Below are positions 1-9,291 of a stretch of DNA of 16,966 bases, one piece after another (the first letter of the stretch is position 1; each line of letters starts with the position of its first letter). The notes below the pieces were generated by a model. It ran no database searches and was not told where the DNA came from. It saw only the letters and a list, made by a program, of their open reading frames with translations. The translations under genes and the position numbers were made by a program. The DNA lies in contig JAHLJZ010000166.1 of NCBI GenBank assembly GCA_025602915.1, forward strand, positions 1 to 16,966, given 5' to 3'. Source of the DNA: Paraphysoderma sedebokerense (taxonomy: Eukaryota; Blastocladiomycota; Physodermatomycetes; Physodermatales; Physodermataceae).

Positions 1-399
1 GCATGCGCATCGAGTTGTCGAGTCGCGAACTTCGTTGTTCTAAATTTCGCCAAGATCGTCAAGTTCATTCGACGCGTTATTGTTTGCTTCGACCAATCAA
101 ATCCTTCGTTTCGATGTAACCAAAATTTCACTAAGTTCAATCGTTACTCTCTGCTATCGTATTCGCTATTCCACAACGTGAATAGTTACTATAGGATCTA
201 AGCTAACTAAGTGAACACTAACTACTTGGGACATGACAGGCAGCCTCTTTGCACGAACTTCAAACACATATATAGTAGGACATATCGATTCTATGTGAAA
301 ATATTCAGCAACAGATCTAATAGCAGCCAATGTAGTCAGAAAGTTGAGGTGACTTTGATCGCACCCATCCAAGGAAGACTAAGAACTATTATAGCCATA
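1..399. other. Intergenic DNA downstream of the LicD–EEP gene
   Basis: No coding region can be supported here. Two open frames of 68 and 86 codons overlap on opposite strands between 166 and 471, and neither resembles a known family or has a splice-linked partner. A 38-codon plus-strand frame starts at position 3. The stretch probably holds the 3' flank of the minus-strand gene that ends at 439. Confidence 0.5.
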
Positions 400-405
400 T
401 TTATT
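400..405 (-). terminator. Candidate polyadenylation signal of the LicD–EEP gene
   Basis: AATAAA reads on the minus strand about 34 nt beyond the stop codon at 439. The position suits a short 3' UTR. The call rests on the hexamer and spacing alone. Confidence 0.4.
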
Positions 406-438
406 GATTCACGAAGAGTAAGGTCTTGCGAATACAAT

Positions 439-2640
439 TTAAACTATAGAGATTCCGACACTGGTAATTGAGTGGTCTGACAGCTTGATCTTCACGCCGT
501 ATTGCTCCAAACAGGGTTTGACGGTGCTTTCTGCTTGGACAATGTTCGCATTGCTGCATATGATGTCACCGCGGGAAGTCCCACTAGTTTGGCAGCTACC
601 CGGGTATGTAAAATGCGATTTGTCATCAACATGCGCTAGACCCACACTCTCACAGAAGTCCCAGCTCTGATCACCAGCAATTACGGCTTTGGAAGAACCG
701 ATATAAGCTTTAATTTCGGTTTTGTACCCATCCAGTTTATGAATTGAACCCACTGTAAGGACGCGATGCCCAACGGCAATCCGAGAGAACAACCCCATCC
801 GGCCCCCTAGACGCTTCTCGAAGCCGTCAGCATTCAAGAAATACTTTTTATCGGAGAAGTATCCTCCAATCTTATTGCGGAAAATGACTGGATCCAGGAT
901 TTCACATTTCGAAAGGATCGCATTTCCATGCAAGCCAAGTAGATTTGTCATCCCTTCAGTTAAATTCTGTTCTTGCCTATCGCCTCGAGTAAGTTCAAGA
1001 AACTCTAATCCCCACGCATAATTCATTCCGAGTGCAAAAGCTAGAAGACGAGTAGTGTGTTGCTGGTCTGATCTGGCCATTCCGATGTCCATTTCGTTCA
1101 GTATGATCACGTCTGCATTCAAATTTTTGAGGATGTCAACAGAATAATGCCAGAGAGAGCCGCGAGCAGCGTTGAATTCGACAACTGTGAGAGTGGGTTT
1201 ATCTTGACATTTTGAAAGAGTATTGTCGACTTCTACAATGCTGGCATTAGGTAGCAAGCCAGATAGATAATCTCCTTCAATTTCATCTCTTTTGAACCAC
1301 TCATTTCTCTGCGACTCTGGAATATACCATGTCTCCCATGCAAAAGTATAATCATATGCTATTGGGTCCATTAGCGCATGAGTCGTCTTTCCGTCGAAAA
1401 CAAATGAGTGGTCGTAAACAAAAGGAAAACGGTTCGACAAGTGGCAACAGTCCACCAGATAGCTGCCGTTGTAACTGGCAAAAAGCTCCAACCTGTGATT
1501 AAACCTACCAGCTTTACATAGACTGGCGTTGTACCGTTGAAGAGAGATAGCTTCCGAGGGCCCAATCATATATACTCCGCCAAAATAGAATGGCCGTGTT
1601 GGAAAATAATCTTGTAAACGATAGGACTGTCCCAAACTGCTGCCGTTGGGGTCCACTTCTTGAATCGAACCTTTATTCACTTGAAACAGGAAGATGTCCA
1701 CAAAGGGGGATTTCCAACGCTGGTTCGTGACAGCTGAATCTGCTGATACAATGGAAAATTTGATGGCGTTGAAAGCAACGATACATTCCAACGAGACATG
1801 AGGGTGGAGATCGGATAATTGAGAGCAACGAGACAAAAATTCGTCCTTCTTGGTGTACGGTAGAAACATATCAACATCGTCGTCCCAAGGGATGGGGCCC
1901 CCATGAAGTATTGCCCCTAGATGAGATCCTGCGTGGAGATAAATGTTTGCATTTGCCGCGGCTGCGATTGCACCCGCAACCTTCACTGCACAGACGGAGT
2001 GTGCCGCATAGGATGTCGTCATCACAGGCATCTTGGTAAATTTTGCGAAATAAGGAAAACGCGAGAAATGCACTGCTACCTCTGGACAAAGATTTTGAAT
2101 CCATAGCGGCAACGTTTCCTCTGTAACCGGACGTTTAGAAGCATCTAACAGAATTTTGGTAGACGGCGAGGGCTCGCCACATAGCTTGGGCTCAGCTGTT
2201 GCCAGAGGTGAATTTGTTGAACTTGATGGAATTTCTGGCGGCAGCGATGGGGGATTCAATAGCTCCAATGAGGTCAGTGAATTAGAAATGACATCCGTTC
2301 TGCTGGGAATAGCTGTGGGCCATATTGCGGTATGAGTATTTGGAAAATCTGACGACAATTGAGGGGTCAGAGAATACAGTATCGTCTGTGACCGAGTATT
2401 AGAATGTTCGGATGTAATGCTGCCCCTTACAGCAACGGGAGGAATCTGACACTGTTTGATTAGATTGTCTGACAAGATACTTGGCTATTGACTTGAACGG
2501 AAGCCTACCTCATTTTTGGGTGTTAATGCATCCAAGAAGTCTGATGGTCTAAGCAGGCTCGAGTAGATGAAGAAGAAATACAGAAACGTCGTAATTGCCA
2601 TCGCCGCAAAGGTGTTGCGTGACTTCCATTGCAATTTCAT
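439..2640 (-). CDS. LicD/fukutin-type phosphotransferase fused to an EEP-family hydrolase, membrane anchored
   Basis: Two exons, 2640–2509 and 2445–439, are joined across a 63-nt GT–AG intron and give about 712 residues. Residues 11–30 form one hydrophobic segment behind a short basic N-terminus, which fits a type II signal anchor of a Golgi or ER enzyme. A Ser/Thr/Pro-rich stem follows to about residue 140. The LicD domain (about 175–395) has the family signature: Gly-rich LGAILHGG, then PIPWDDDVD at 229–236, and a later PFVDIFLF. LicD and fukutin-related proteins move phosphocholine or ribitol/glycerol-phosphate onto glycans; the acceptor here is unknown. From about residue 461 an endonuclease/exonuclease/phosphatase domain follows, with VVEFNAARG, the Glu of ILNEMD (495), HGNAILS (550–556), IHKLDG (612–617), GD at 635 and SDH at 700–702. 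The usual Asn of the GDxN motif is not seen (GDQS). No frameshift is visible, so the gene looks functional. The ATG at 2640 is chosen because it supplies the anchor. Confidence 0.8.
2446..2508 (-). other. 63-nt intron of the LicD–EEP gene
   Basis: Donor GTAGGC follows codon 44 and the acceptor ends CAGTGTCAG. A CTAAT branch-like sequence lies about 20 nt before the acceptor. The length is a multiple of three, so both flanking exons are in the same frame. The only in-frame stop between them, TAG at 2487–2485, lies inside the intron. Without this intron the N-terminal anchor would be separated from the enzyme. Confidence 0.7.
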
Positions 2641-3930
2641 TGTGGGATTACTGTTTGTTTGTCTGTTTGTGGGCTAGCTAGTTATATTCGCCACATATAG
2701 CGTATGTTCTAACGTTTCACACTACAAAGTTACCAACGGTGTGCCGACAGCCAACAGACATGGGCCACCGCACGGCCTTCTGGGAGACGGGACCCTCCGT
2801 GCCCCGGCCGCCGTGGCATCCTATATAATTCCAGCCAGATCCTACCGCCTGCGTCGATGAACAATTACTGGAAATTTTGGAAATGTACTGGAATATGTAT
2901 ATTTTGCTCTATATAGTATATATTATATTTATAGTCTAGTGCCTGTGAGATTGAGGGTTCAGCTTGTGCACTTTGTGGGATGCTGTGGTCGGGGCCGAAC
3001 TGTATGATGCTATAATTGCGCCAGCAGAGCTGTTTGTCCATAACCTCCTTGCGGCCTGGGCCACTGTGAACGGAGCAAACAACATAACATAATCGTGTTT
3101 ACATCATTTAAACTTTGATGGTCTTCTCGAGCACTTGTCGATGAGTTCCCATATTTATTTATTCCTTTTTTGTACTACCAGTTTACCAATATGAATTAAC
3201 CGATGAATACAATCCAGAGACTTCACGAAGAACTCTTTCATAAAGGGAAGAAAACATTCACAAAACTCGCTATTGACTGCAGCTTTCGGACAAGCAGCTT
3301 ACCAAATACTTCAAAGGGCGGTATGGGGTATACCAAATTAGTCTTGCAGCTGCGATCGCCAGCATTGCCTGCAGCAAACCATAACATAATTATTAGGAAA
3401 ATGTTGGGTTAGACACCGTCAACAAAGAACTAGTAACTTTCCTATCACAGAGTACTATTTCTTATGTCGAAAGAATAATGTCGTCGCCTCAATTAACCAG
3501 TCAGACTGTAGCTTTATTCATAATATACAGACGAACGCTGAGATTGCCAAACTACGCACCCGCCACCAACAAAAGCTGGAAGCACTTCAGATCACTTCCA
3601 GTATTTGTTACATCAATAAATCCGGTTAACCATAGCAACCAAGCAATCTTAGTCCAATACTCTGAAGAAATGCCAAGACAAGCTCCTTTGTCAATTCTTC
3701 ATTGACATATGGCTGATCATTTGTTAGATTAAGGCCCTGTGTGCTTCCCAAATAAGTATTGAGGAGTCCACAACAATAAAAGCCAATGTATTGATGCTGA
3801 AAGCTCCGCCAGTATTAAATCTATAATAAATGTTACTGTGTTTAAAATTTTACCTACACCAGAACTTCTCGCATTGTGAACTGCATATTTGGGAGGAATT
3901 GATCAGCCAGTACAAAATCAATCACAAGTT
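2641..3930. other. Non-coding stretch with a GC-rich island
   Basis: I see no gene I can support in this stretch. It begins with the 5' flank of the LicD–EEP gene. A GC-rich island at about 2755–2830 can fold, with GCCAC/GTGGC and GCACGG/CCGTGC pairing. Small plus-strand open frames at 3203–3412 and 3478–3705 and a 49-codon minus-strand frame at 2936–3085 have no recognisable domains. Confidence 0.45.
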
Positions 3931-3941
3931 TCGAAAATGAC

Positions 3942-4118
3942 GGAGGACGACAGTGAATTGGAAAGCGTAGTATGGTACACACTGGCCGAAAATGATATTG
4001 ATTTTAATCCTCGTTACAGAATTTGAAGTCCTTGTGGCTTGTGCTCGTTGATTGATTGATATCATTTTCGGTCAGTGTGTCCCACGACTCACACTACGCT
4101 TCGAAGGATGAATCCTCC
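3942..4118. repeat. Inverted-repeat (foldback/MITE-like) element
   Basis: Two imperfect arms, 3942–3998 and 4059–4118, are reverse complements around a 60-bp centre. Shared blocks in order are GGAGGA, AAGCGTAGT and ACACACTGRCCGAAAATGATAT-like sequence (22 bases with one difference). Spacing between the first two blocks differs between arms, so the arms are not perfect. The layout fits a small non-autonomous DNA transposon or foldback repeat. No clear target-site duplication was found. Confidence 0.5.
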
Positions 4119-5566
4119 CATTAGGATAGCCGTAGGTACTAGAGGTTCACGGTGATCGTGGAACTAGGTACCTTGTGAACTCGGTTGCGTGGAACCTGCA
4201 GTGGAGCACTGGGGAGGCTCCCACCCGTCCGCGCTGTTTACTTTTCACTGCATCACTCAACAACTACCACAGTAATTTATTTTCCCTTGAGAAATACACG
4301 GCATGGATTACTCAACATTCAACATAGATAACGTTCCGATCTACACGAAAAAGAATCGATACAGACACAAACCTGTTCCTGGTGAAATAATTCAAATCTT
4401 TGGTAACGCATGTGGTCGCAATAAATCAGCAGAAATACATATCGATCGCAATGGTTTTCCGACCGCATTTATCAATGAATGGTCGAAAACATGGTTTATT
4501 GATGTCAAACTTCCCAGATTGCTCGCCAAAATTCAAGAAATGGCCGGTTTAACAGCCGAAACGACGACCTCTCTACCAGCTCGTCGACTGTCAACGTCTT
4601 CCCTTACCGCCGAAACTCCTCCGGCAACTCGCCGTCGTATCTCGAATGATGAAGACGATGGAAATTACGATTGGGATCCCGGTTATGACGGTGGTAGCAT
4701 AGAAGATTCTGGGAATTTCGAAACAGAGCAATCAAGTGGTATCTCTGTTGAAAATCGGAACGTTTCAGATTTAAATCCTCCACTCCGTATTCCTTCCTCT
4801 GAGATCGCTCTTGCAGATACCATTTTTGACTGTGCGGAGAGCAGGATGAGTCCGGAAAATTTCAACTCATATCACGGAAAGTTCTCAATCCCGCATACGT
4901 ACGCCCGCATCGATAACTTTTGCAATCGCAACAGATTGGTTTATATTGCGCGACGGGAAAAGATAAGACCAGATGGGGGAATTGATCTATCTAATCAATT
5001 AGTGTTCATTGGGTTTTGCCTACTTGAGTTTAACGGTGGTCAACGTCAGATTGTTTCGTTTTGCACTTGCCAGGATGAATGCTACTCCTATGTTGGCAAT
5101 TATATTCATCGTCAGCGATTCTCTTGTAATCTTAAAGATTTTTTCCCCAGTCCGCCTCCTTTTACGTCTTGCATTCATACCCAAATCTTGCTACATTATC
5201 TCACTCGAAATACCAACGCTCGTTTACAGTATCAACTTCTTGTCAACCATTTTCCATCAACTGGTATCACAGAAACCACTATTCCCGCCACACCTCATCT
5301 CACCACCGTTCAAATATCAAACGGACAACCAGTGTATGCTGTATTCGCGGCGGACGAATTTGTAGCTTTTATTCGGGATCGGAACGGGAAACCCGTCTGC
5401 AAAGACTGTGGGACCTCATCACGCAGACGCTGTCGACATATCAATTCCGCATCTCCAATAACAGCGCCTATTAGTGAGCAAGTGGAGATGGGACAGAATC
5501 AGCAGAGCGTCGATATCAACAGAAGTGTTGAGAAAGTGAAACTGTTGTCGAAACAGAAGTATAGGT

Positions 5567-5636
5567 GTACGTACGATCAGGGAAAACCTTAATTGTGGGA
5601 ACTGCACTCATTATTATTCAATTTTGTTCAACGTAG
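5567..5636 (+). other. 70-nt intron 1 of the CxC gene
   Basis: Donor GTACGT and acceptor CAACGTAG. Splicing joins an exon ending in phase 1 to an exon starting with two bases, and restores an open frame into TWPPLHF and the CELC cluster. Two other GT dinucleotides just upstream give a stop, so this donor is preferred. Confidence 0.7.
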
Positions 5637-6219
5637 GGCATGAAAGTGATGTCGATATTAGGTTTTGGGAATCCGTCACTGCGGGACATACACGGACATG
5701 GCCTCCGCTACACTTCGAACCCGAACGGAGCAGTTGCGAACTTTGCAGTGCAGCTTTGACTATCAGATCATCGCAGACTCAAGCTGCTGTTATCTTTGAC
5801 ATTACCCGCCCGATACTTGGTGTCACTGTTGCCACAGCGGAATGCGTTGACTGCGGAATAGTATATCATTACGACCGATGACCGAATTATCAATATCGAT
5901 GATAAATACTTCTTCACCGAGAGACTTCTTCGTCAGACGATAGAAGATGTTTTTTATAACGGAGCTTCGTTCTATTCAAAATGGTTACTCCGATTGAGAG
6001 AATACAAAAGAGTAGGAATCTTTTATGAAAGATTGCGAGCCTGGCGTTGGCTGAGAGATCATTTTCAAATGGCTGCGATAGGATGGTGGGAACTCTGCGA
6101 TGATACAGGCATCAAATCTTGTGAGTGTAATGGAAAATCGGGAGTTGTTTTGGACGGGATTGTGCTCAGTATTAAGAGAGATTACCTTGCTAGTCTAAAC
6201 CGACCGTGGGTCGCTTCTG

Positions 6220-6275
6220 GTATGTCTGTTTCCGTACTCGAGGACGCAAATATCGCACAATAACTAGAATTCCAG
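6220..6275 (+). other. 56-nt intron 2 of the CxC gene
   Basis: Donor GTATGT and acceptor AATTCCAG, with a CACAATAAC branch-like sequence. It moves the reading frame from the DGIVLS exon into the frame of the following exon, giving ...NRPWVAS-DDEPP. Without it the first frame stops at 6263. Confidence 0.65.
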
Positions 6276-6518
6276 ATGATGAGCCCCCGGCTGCGCAAAC
6301 CGTTCCATTCAATCGCAGAATCTTTCTTCCGCGAAAAGCCATCCGCGAAAAACTCGCTGCAATGTGTCAATCTTGGAAAGGATGGAAAAATCCGGCTGGC
6401 TTGACCAATACTGAATATCGAGCACTTTTCAATGATGCTGAATTCCCGCCGGACCTTTTGCCGCTGTTTGAATTCTTTCCTTGTCAGTACTCTGAGGTTG
6501 GAGACGATAGTAGGCGAG

Positions 6519-6576
6519 GTAAAAATTTACTTTGGGATAGTTCTTTATTGTGTGGGTATTGAAATTTTTTTGTCAG
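6519..6576 (+). other. 58-nt intron 3 of the CxC gene
   Basis: Donor GTAAAA and acceptor TTTTTTTGTCAG with a strong T-rich tract. Joining in phase 1 leads to a last exon of about 40 codons that stops at 6698. An AATAAA lies shortly after, at 6711–6716. Confidence 0.5.
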
Positions 6577-6698
6577 AACATAGATGGTTTATCGATATAC
6601 GAGTTCGTCAATTCATTACATCTAGGAGTGCTGATTCTCCAAGTTCGGTTAAATTGGAGGTAGATTACAGTACTTATGTAAGCGCTCAAGATAGCTGA

Positions 6699-7209
6699 GA
6701 AAATTTCTGCAATAAATCGTTGATAGAACCAACGCTTCGTCCAAAAGGAAGACTCGAAGTGTGTAACACCTTAGAATTATTGAGGATGACGATCTAGGGA
6801 CTAGGGTTGGATAATATTATGTCTTAACCATGGACTCGAATGCATGTAAATGGCACATAGTTTTCAATTAAGTGGTAGTTGCTTCAACTAGTCCGAAAAT
6901 ATGATATATACATATCTTATGAATAAGGAATGTAATATTCTCCTGCGGCGCGCAAGTCCTACGAACACACTCCGTGACTTGAAGTACGAAGACATTCAGA
7001 AAGAGATCCAACCTCCCTATTCGCACTGCGTTTTATAATTGAAAACATTCTCGGCGATGTGAATAATGCAGCGGTGAATGAATATGTTTATATTTGCATC
7101 TACGATATTCTATTTGAGGTGGTCCATGGTGCAATTCAATAAGATTTATTGCTTTCCTTATCATGTAGGAAAAATTAAAATACATTGAAGAGAATTCTAT
7201 TTACACAAA
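6699..7209. other. Gene-free AT-rich spacer
   Basis: No open frame of note and no recognisable repeat. An AATAAA at 6711–6716 could end the transcript of the plus-strand gene. A second AT-rich patch near 6900–6920 and 7130–7190 has no clear role. Confidence 0.4.
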
Positions 7210-8124
7210 TCAGAGAAGATTTCTTTGTCTCACTTCTGCGAATTCTACAGGAAAGGCTCTCTGTAGCTCTGCGACAGAACTAGTGCGACGTCTAGGAGGT
7301 CGACCGTAGGGTCGAAAGCTACGAGTTCCACGTGGAGGACACCTTTGGGATGGTCTATGGAGTGGTAAGGATGCCAAAGGAAGCCAATGCTGAATAGAAA
7401 GCGCAGGATTTCGAGACGCTATTGATGAACTCGATGGAGCTTCGATCAGTGGTTGAATAGCAGATGCTCTCTGATTGGGACGAAGAACAGGTCGTATGCA
7501 ATAAGGATGCGAACGCTGATGCGCCGAAAGGTTAGGATGTGCCGGCGGTACGGCATTTCGTGGTATCGATGAACTGCTCCGATGGGTAATTTGCTGCCGT
7601 CCCAATGCAGGATCGACAGGCCGTAAATTCGCCACTGACGGATCACTTGATTCAACAGAACGTCGAGAGAGCATTGGAGAGGACAAACTAATGCTACTGG
7701 ATATTGAAGGGAAATGCGGGTCGATTACTGGATGTTGAACCGAATTGTGAATGTCATTCGCGGAAGTTGCGTCCGTATCAGCTAGCGGACTTTGAAGGCC
7801 AAGCGATTGATCTGAATTGTTCTGAGTGCTGTCAGCGGAAGAAAAGCCTGAAATGTCAGCCGTACCGTAGGTGTAGTTGTGCTGCAGGTCGTTCGAATTA
7901 TCAACAGTACTATCATTTGTTGAAGAATCAGGCGGATTTGGTGAAGAGGGGACCGCTGACTCCGGTTGTCCGTGAACAGTTTCATTCGATCGTCGGGGGG
8001 CCAAAGACCGCAGGGTCTCCGTCTTAATGTTTCTTAACTCTACAGCAAGAGAGAAGTTGATTGGTCTGATTGTCAGAATGAGAATAAGATTGCAACGATA
8101 ACTTGCCATACGAGAAAAGTTCAT
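7210..8124 (-). CDS. Ser/Pro/Arg-rich open frame of unknown function
   Basis: A 304-codon uninterrupted frame, long for chance in DNA of this composition. Its first 30 residues are hydrophobic in the middle (NLILILTIRP then FSLAVE) and could act as a signal peptide. The rest is low complexity: Ser/Asn/Asp-rich to about residue 150, then Pro/Arg/Ser-rich with runs such as RPYGRPPRRRTSS. No catalytic motif is seen. Two stop codons sit directly before its ATG at 8124. It overlaps by 101 nt the end of the gene that starts at 8890, in another frame. It could be a separate gene, the 3' exon of that gene through an intron I could not place with confidence, or a fortuitous frame. Confidence 0.35.
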   Translation of the reverse strand: MNFSRMASYRCNLILILTIRPINFSLAVELRNIKTETLRSLAPRRSNETVHGQPESAVPSSPNPPDSSTNDSTVDNSNDLQHNYTYGTADISGFSSADSTQNNSDQSLGLQSPLADTDATSANDIHNSVQHPVIDPHFPSISSSISLSSPMLSRRSVESSDPSVANLRPVDPALGRQQITHRSSSSIPRNAVPPAHPNLSAHQRSHPYCIRPVLRPNQRASAIQPLIEAPSSSSIASRNPALSIQHWLPLASLPLHRPSQRCPPRGTRSFRPYGRPPRRRTSSVAELQRAFPVEFAEVRQRNLL

Positions 8125-8890
8125 CTATTAATAGGGGATTGTTTTCTTTACAATCTTTCAGCAATTTCATCGATTCACTAAATAAGACATAATCTTTCGA
8201 TCCAATTTTCGAAATAGTATGAAAGGCTGCCCATGATTCATTTTCCGCTAGTTGTGACATCCCATACATCTGCATCAGCAACCGCTCTGATGACTTCAGG
8301 TCGCTTGGGGGTTTGTGAGGAACCTGCCGAGGCCAATTTGCAGGCCTGGTACTCTCTCCGCCTGAGACATAAATGTGTTACAACTGAGTCAAAATATTCG
8401 AGAAAACTAACTAACCTTTGTAAGGATTGGTTTCTTTTTTCTTTGGCCATAATTTCCCGATAAAGGTCGAGGTCATCTTTTTTCTGCGAATATCTCCATC
8501 TTTCCGACCGTAAGCAATATTGGCCAGATACACTGAAGCCTTCTGAATCCGGTCGTAATCACTGGGGAATTCATGTGGTGGAAGATCAGGTAGTTGCAGC
8601 CGTGATTGCCGGATCACTTCATCCCAAGAATCACCAATGATTTGGTTGCTGATAAATTCTAAACAGGGTGAGTAGAATTGTAGCGGTTGAATTTCCTCGC
8701 CACTCCTTTTCGGAGGAGGGATAATTGCGATAAAATAATGGCTGCCGGATATCCAAAGATCGTTGAGGAGTTGAGGAATACGTTGATTCAAAACATGCCG
8801 TTTGAAGTACTCATGACGTTTTTGTGTATCGGTTTGAGGTATCGGTGTAGATAGAGGATCTATCCTACCGTTTAGAGGTCGGCGACTCAT
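8024..8890 (-). CDS. Unrecognised two-exon protein with a Trp-Pro/Pro-Ser motif
   Basis: Exons 8890–8416 and 8361–8024 are joined across a 54-nt intron (donor GTTAGT, acceptor TTATGTCTCAG) and give about 270 residues. The N-terminal half is basic and has FIAIIPPPKRSGEEI around residue 53. Around the splice site comes a basic stretch (KLWPKKK) and then PANWPRQVPHKPPSDL, followed by a predicted helix. This WP...VP..PS...L pattern resembles DNA-binding segments in transposon-linked proteins and, loosely, BEN-type domains, but I cannot assign a family. It lies between the MULE–Ulp1 gene and the Ser/Pro-rich frame on the same strand. A role as a transposon accessory gene is an inference from position only. 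Confidence 0.5.
8362..8415 (-). other. 54-nt intron of the unrecognised gene
   Basis: Donor GTTAGT, acceptor TATGTCTCAG, with TTGTAAC as branch-like sequence. It joins phase 1 to a two-base start and keeps the frame open for a further 112 codons. Confidence 0.6.
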
Positions 8891-8891
8891 C

Positions 8892-9291
8892 TCAGTTCAA
8901 GTATATCTCGAGTTCAAGTATATTATGTTTGAATTTATATAATTTATTTTCCAAATTCGATGGATTTCCCAGAGTCCCATTGAGGCAGTGAACCATTTCG
9001 ACTGTCACTGCTGTCCAAGCGAACTGCTCTAAGGCCATCAACAGCAATGAAGCCTTTCCATTGTTAGCAACACCAAGGCGCCTTATACCACGATGTTCTT
9101 TTTCCACCTTATTCCCATGATCTTCATAATAGAAGGATGACTGCACCCTAACCGAATTCATCCGTTCACTAAGTCCTGTGAACCATAAATGGACTTGGAA
9201 AATTTTCGACCAAGCCAAAACAAACGCTACACCGGTGGATGAAGAATGATATGAATGTTACAGTCGAATTAAATTATTACACATTACGAAT
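8892..9291. other. Spacer with an uncertain 108-codon minus-strand frame
   Basis: A minus-strand open frame at 9218–8892 has no recognised motif and no clear splice partner. It sits between the 3' end of the MULE–Ulp1 gene and the gene starting at 8890, and may be leftover transposon sequence. Otherwise nothing is seen here. Confidence 0.25.

Larger units (their letters stand above)
4303..6698 (+). pseudogene. KDZ-associated CxC / HMGXB3-like zinc-cluster protein, single frameshift
   Basis: Four exons can be placed: 4303–5566, 5637–6219, 6276–6518 and 6577–6698, with introns of 70, 56 and 58 nt (donors GTACGT, GTATGT, GTAAAA). They give about 736 codons once one surplus base near 5876 is discounted. 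The N-terminal exon has an acidic Ser/Thr-rich linker (about 84–160). A SWIM-like cluster follows, with Cys254-x-Cys256 and Cys290-x-His292, then Cys366-x2-Cys369 and Cys377-x-His379. Exon 2 holds CELC and CVDCG pairs, the segment FFTERLLRQTIED, and VVLDGIVLS. That order matches cysteine-cluster proteins linked to KDZ transposons and animal HMGXB3-like proteins. Family assignment is from memory of the pattern. No KDZ transposase lies beside it. The break may be a real mutation or a sequencing error. Confidence 0.6.

Noticed and set aside
2473-2487. TAG stop and TTG start at the head of the LicD–EEP frame, read as a nonsense mutation
   Set aside because: A 63-nt GT–AG intron of typical local size removes the stop and keeps the frame, so no mutation is needed. 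A shorter 24-nt GT–AG choice also fits the frame but is below the size of every other intron here.
2936-3085. 49-codon minus-strand frame with an alanine-rich, signal-like start
   Set aside because: Too short, no homology recognised, and no splice partner found.
3203-3705. Two plus-strand frames of 69 and 75 codons
   Set aside because: No domain, no plausible joining intron and no neighbouring evidence of a gene.
5009-5474. Two plus-strand frames of 118 and 101 codons
   Set aside because: They lie in other frames of the CxC gene's first exon, which has the cysteine clusters and a clean splice site.
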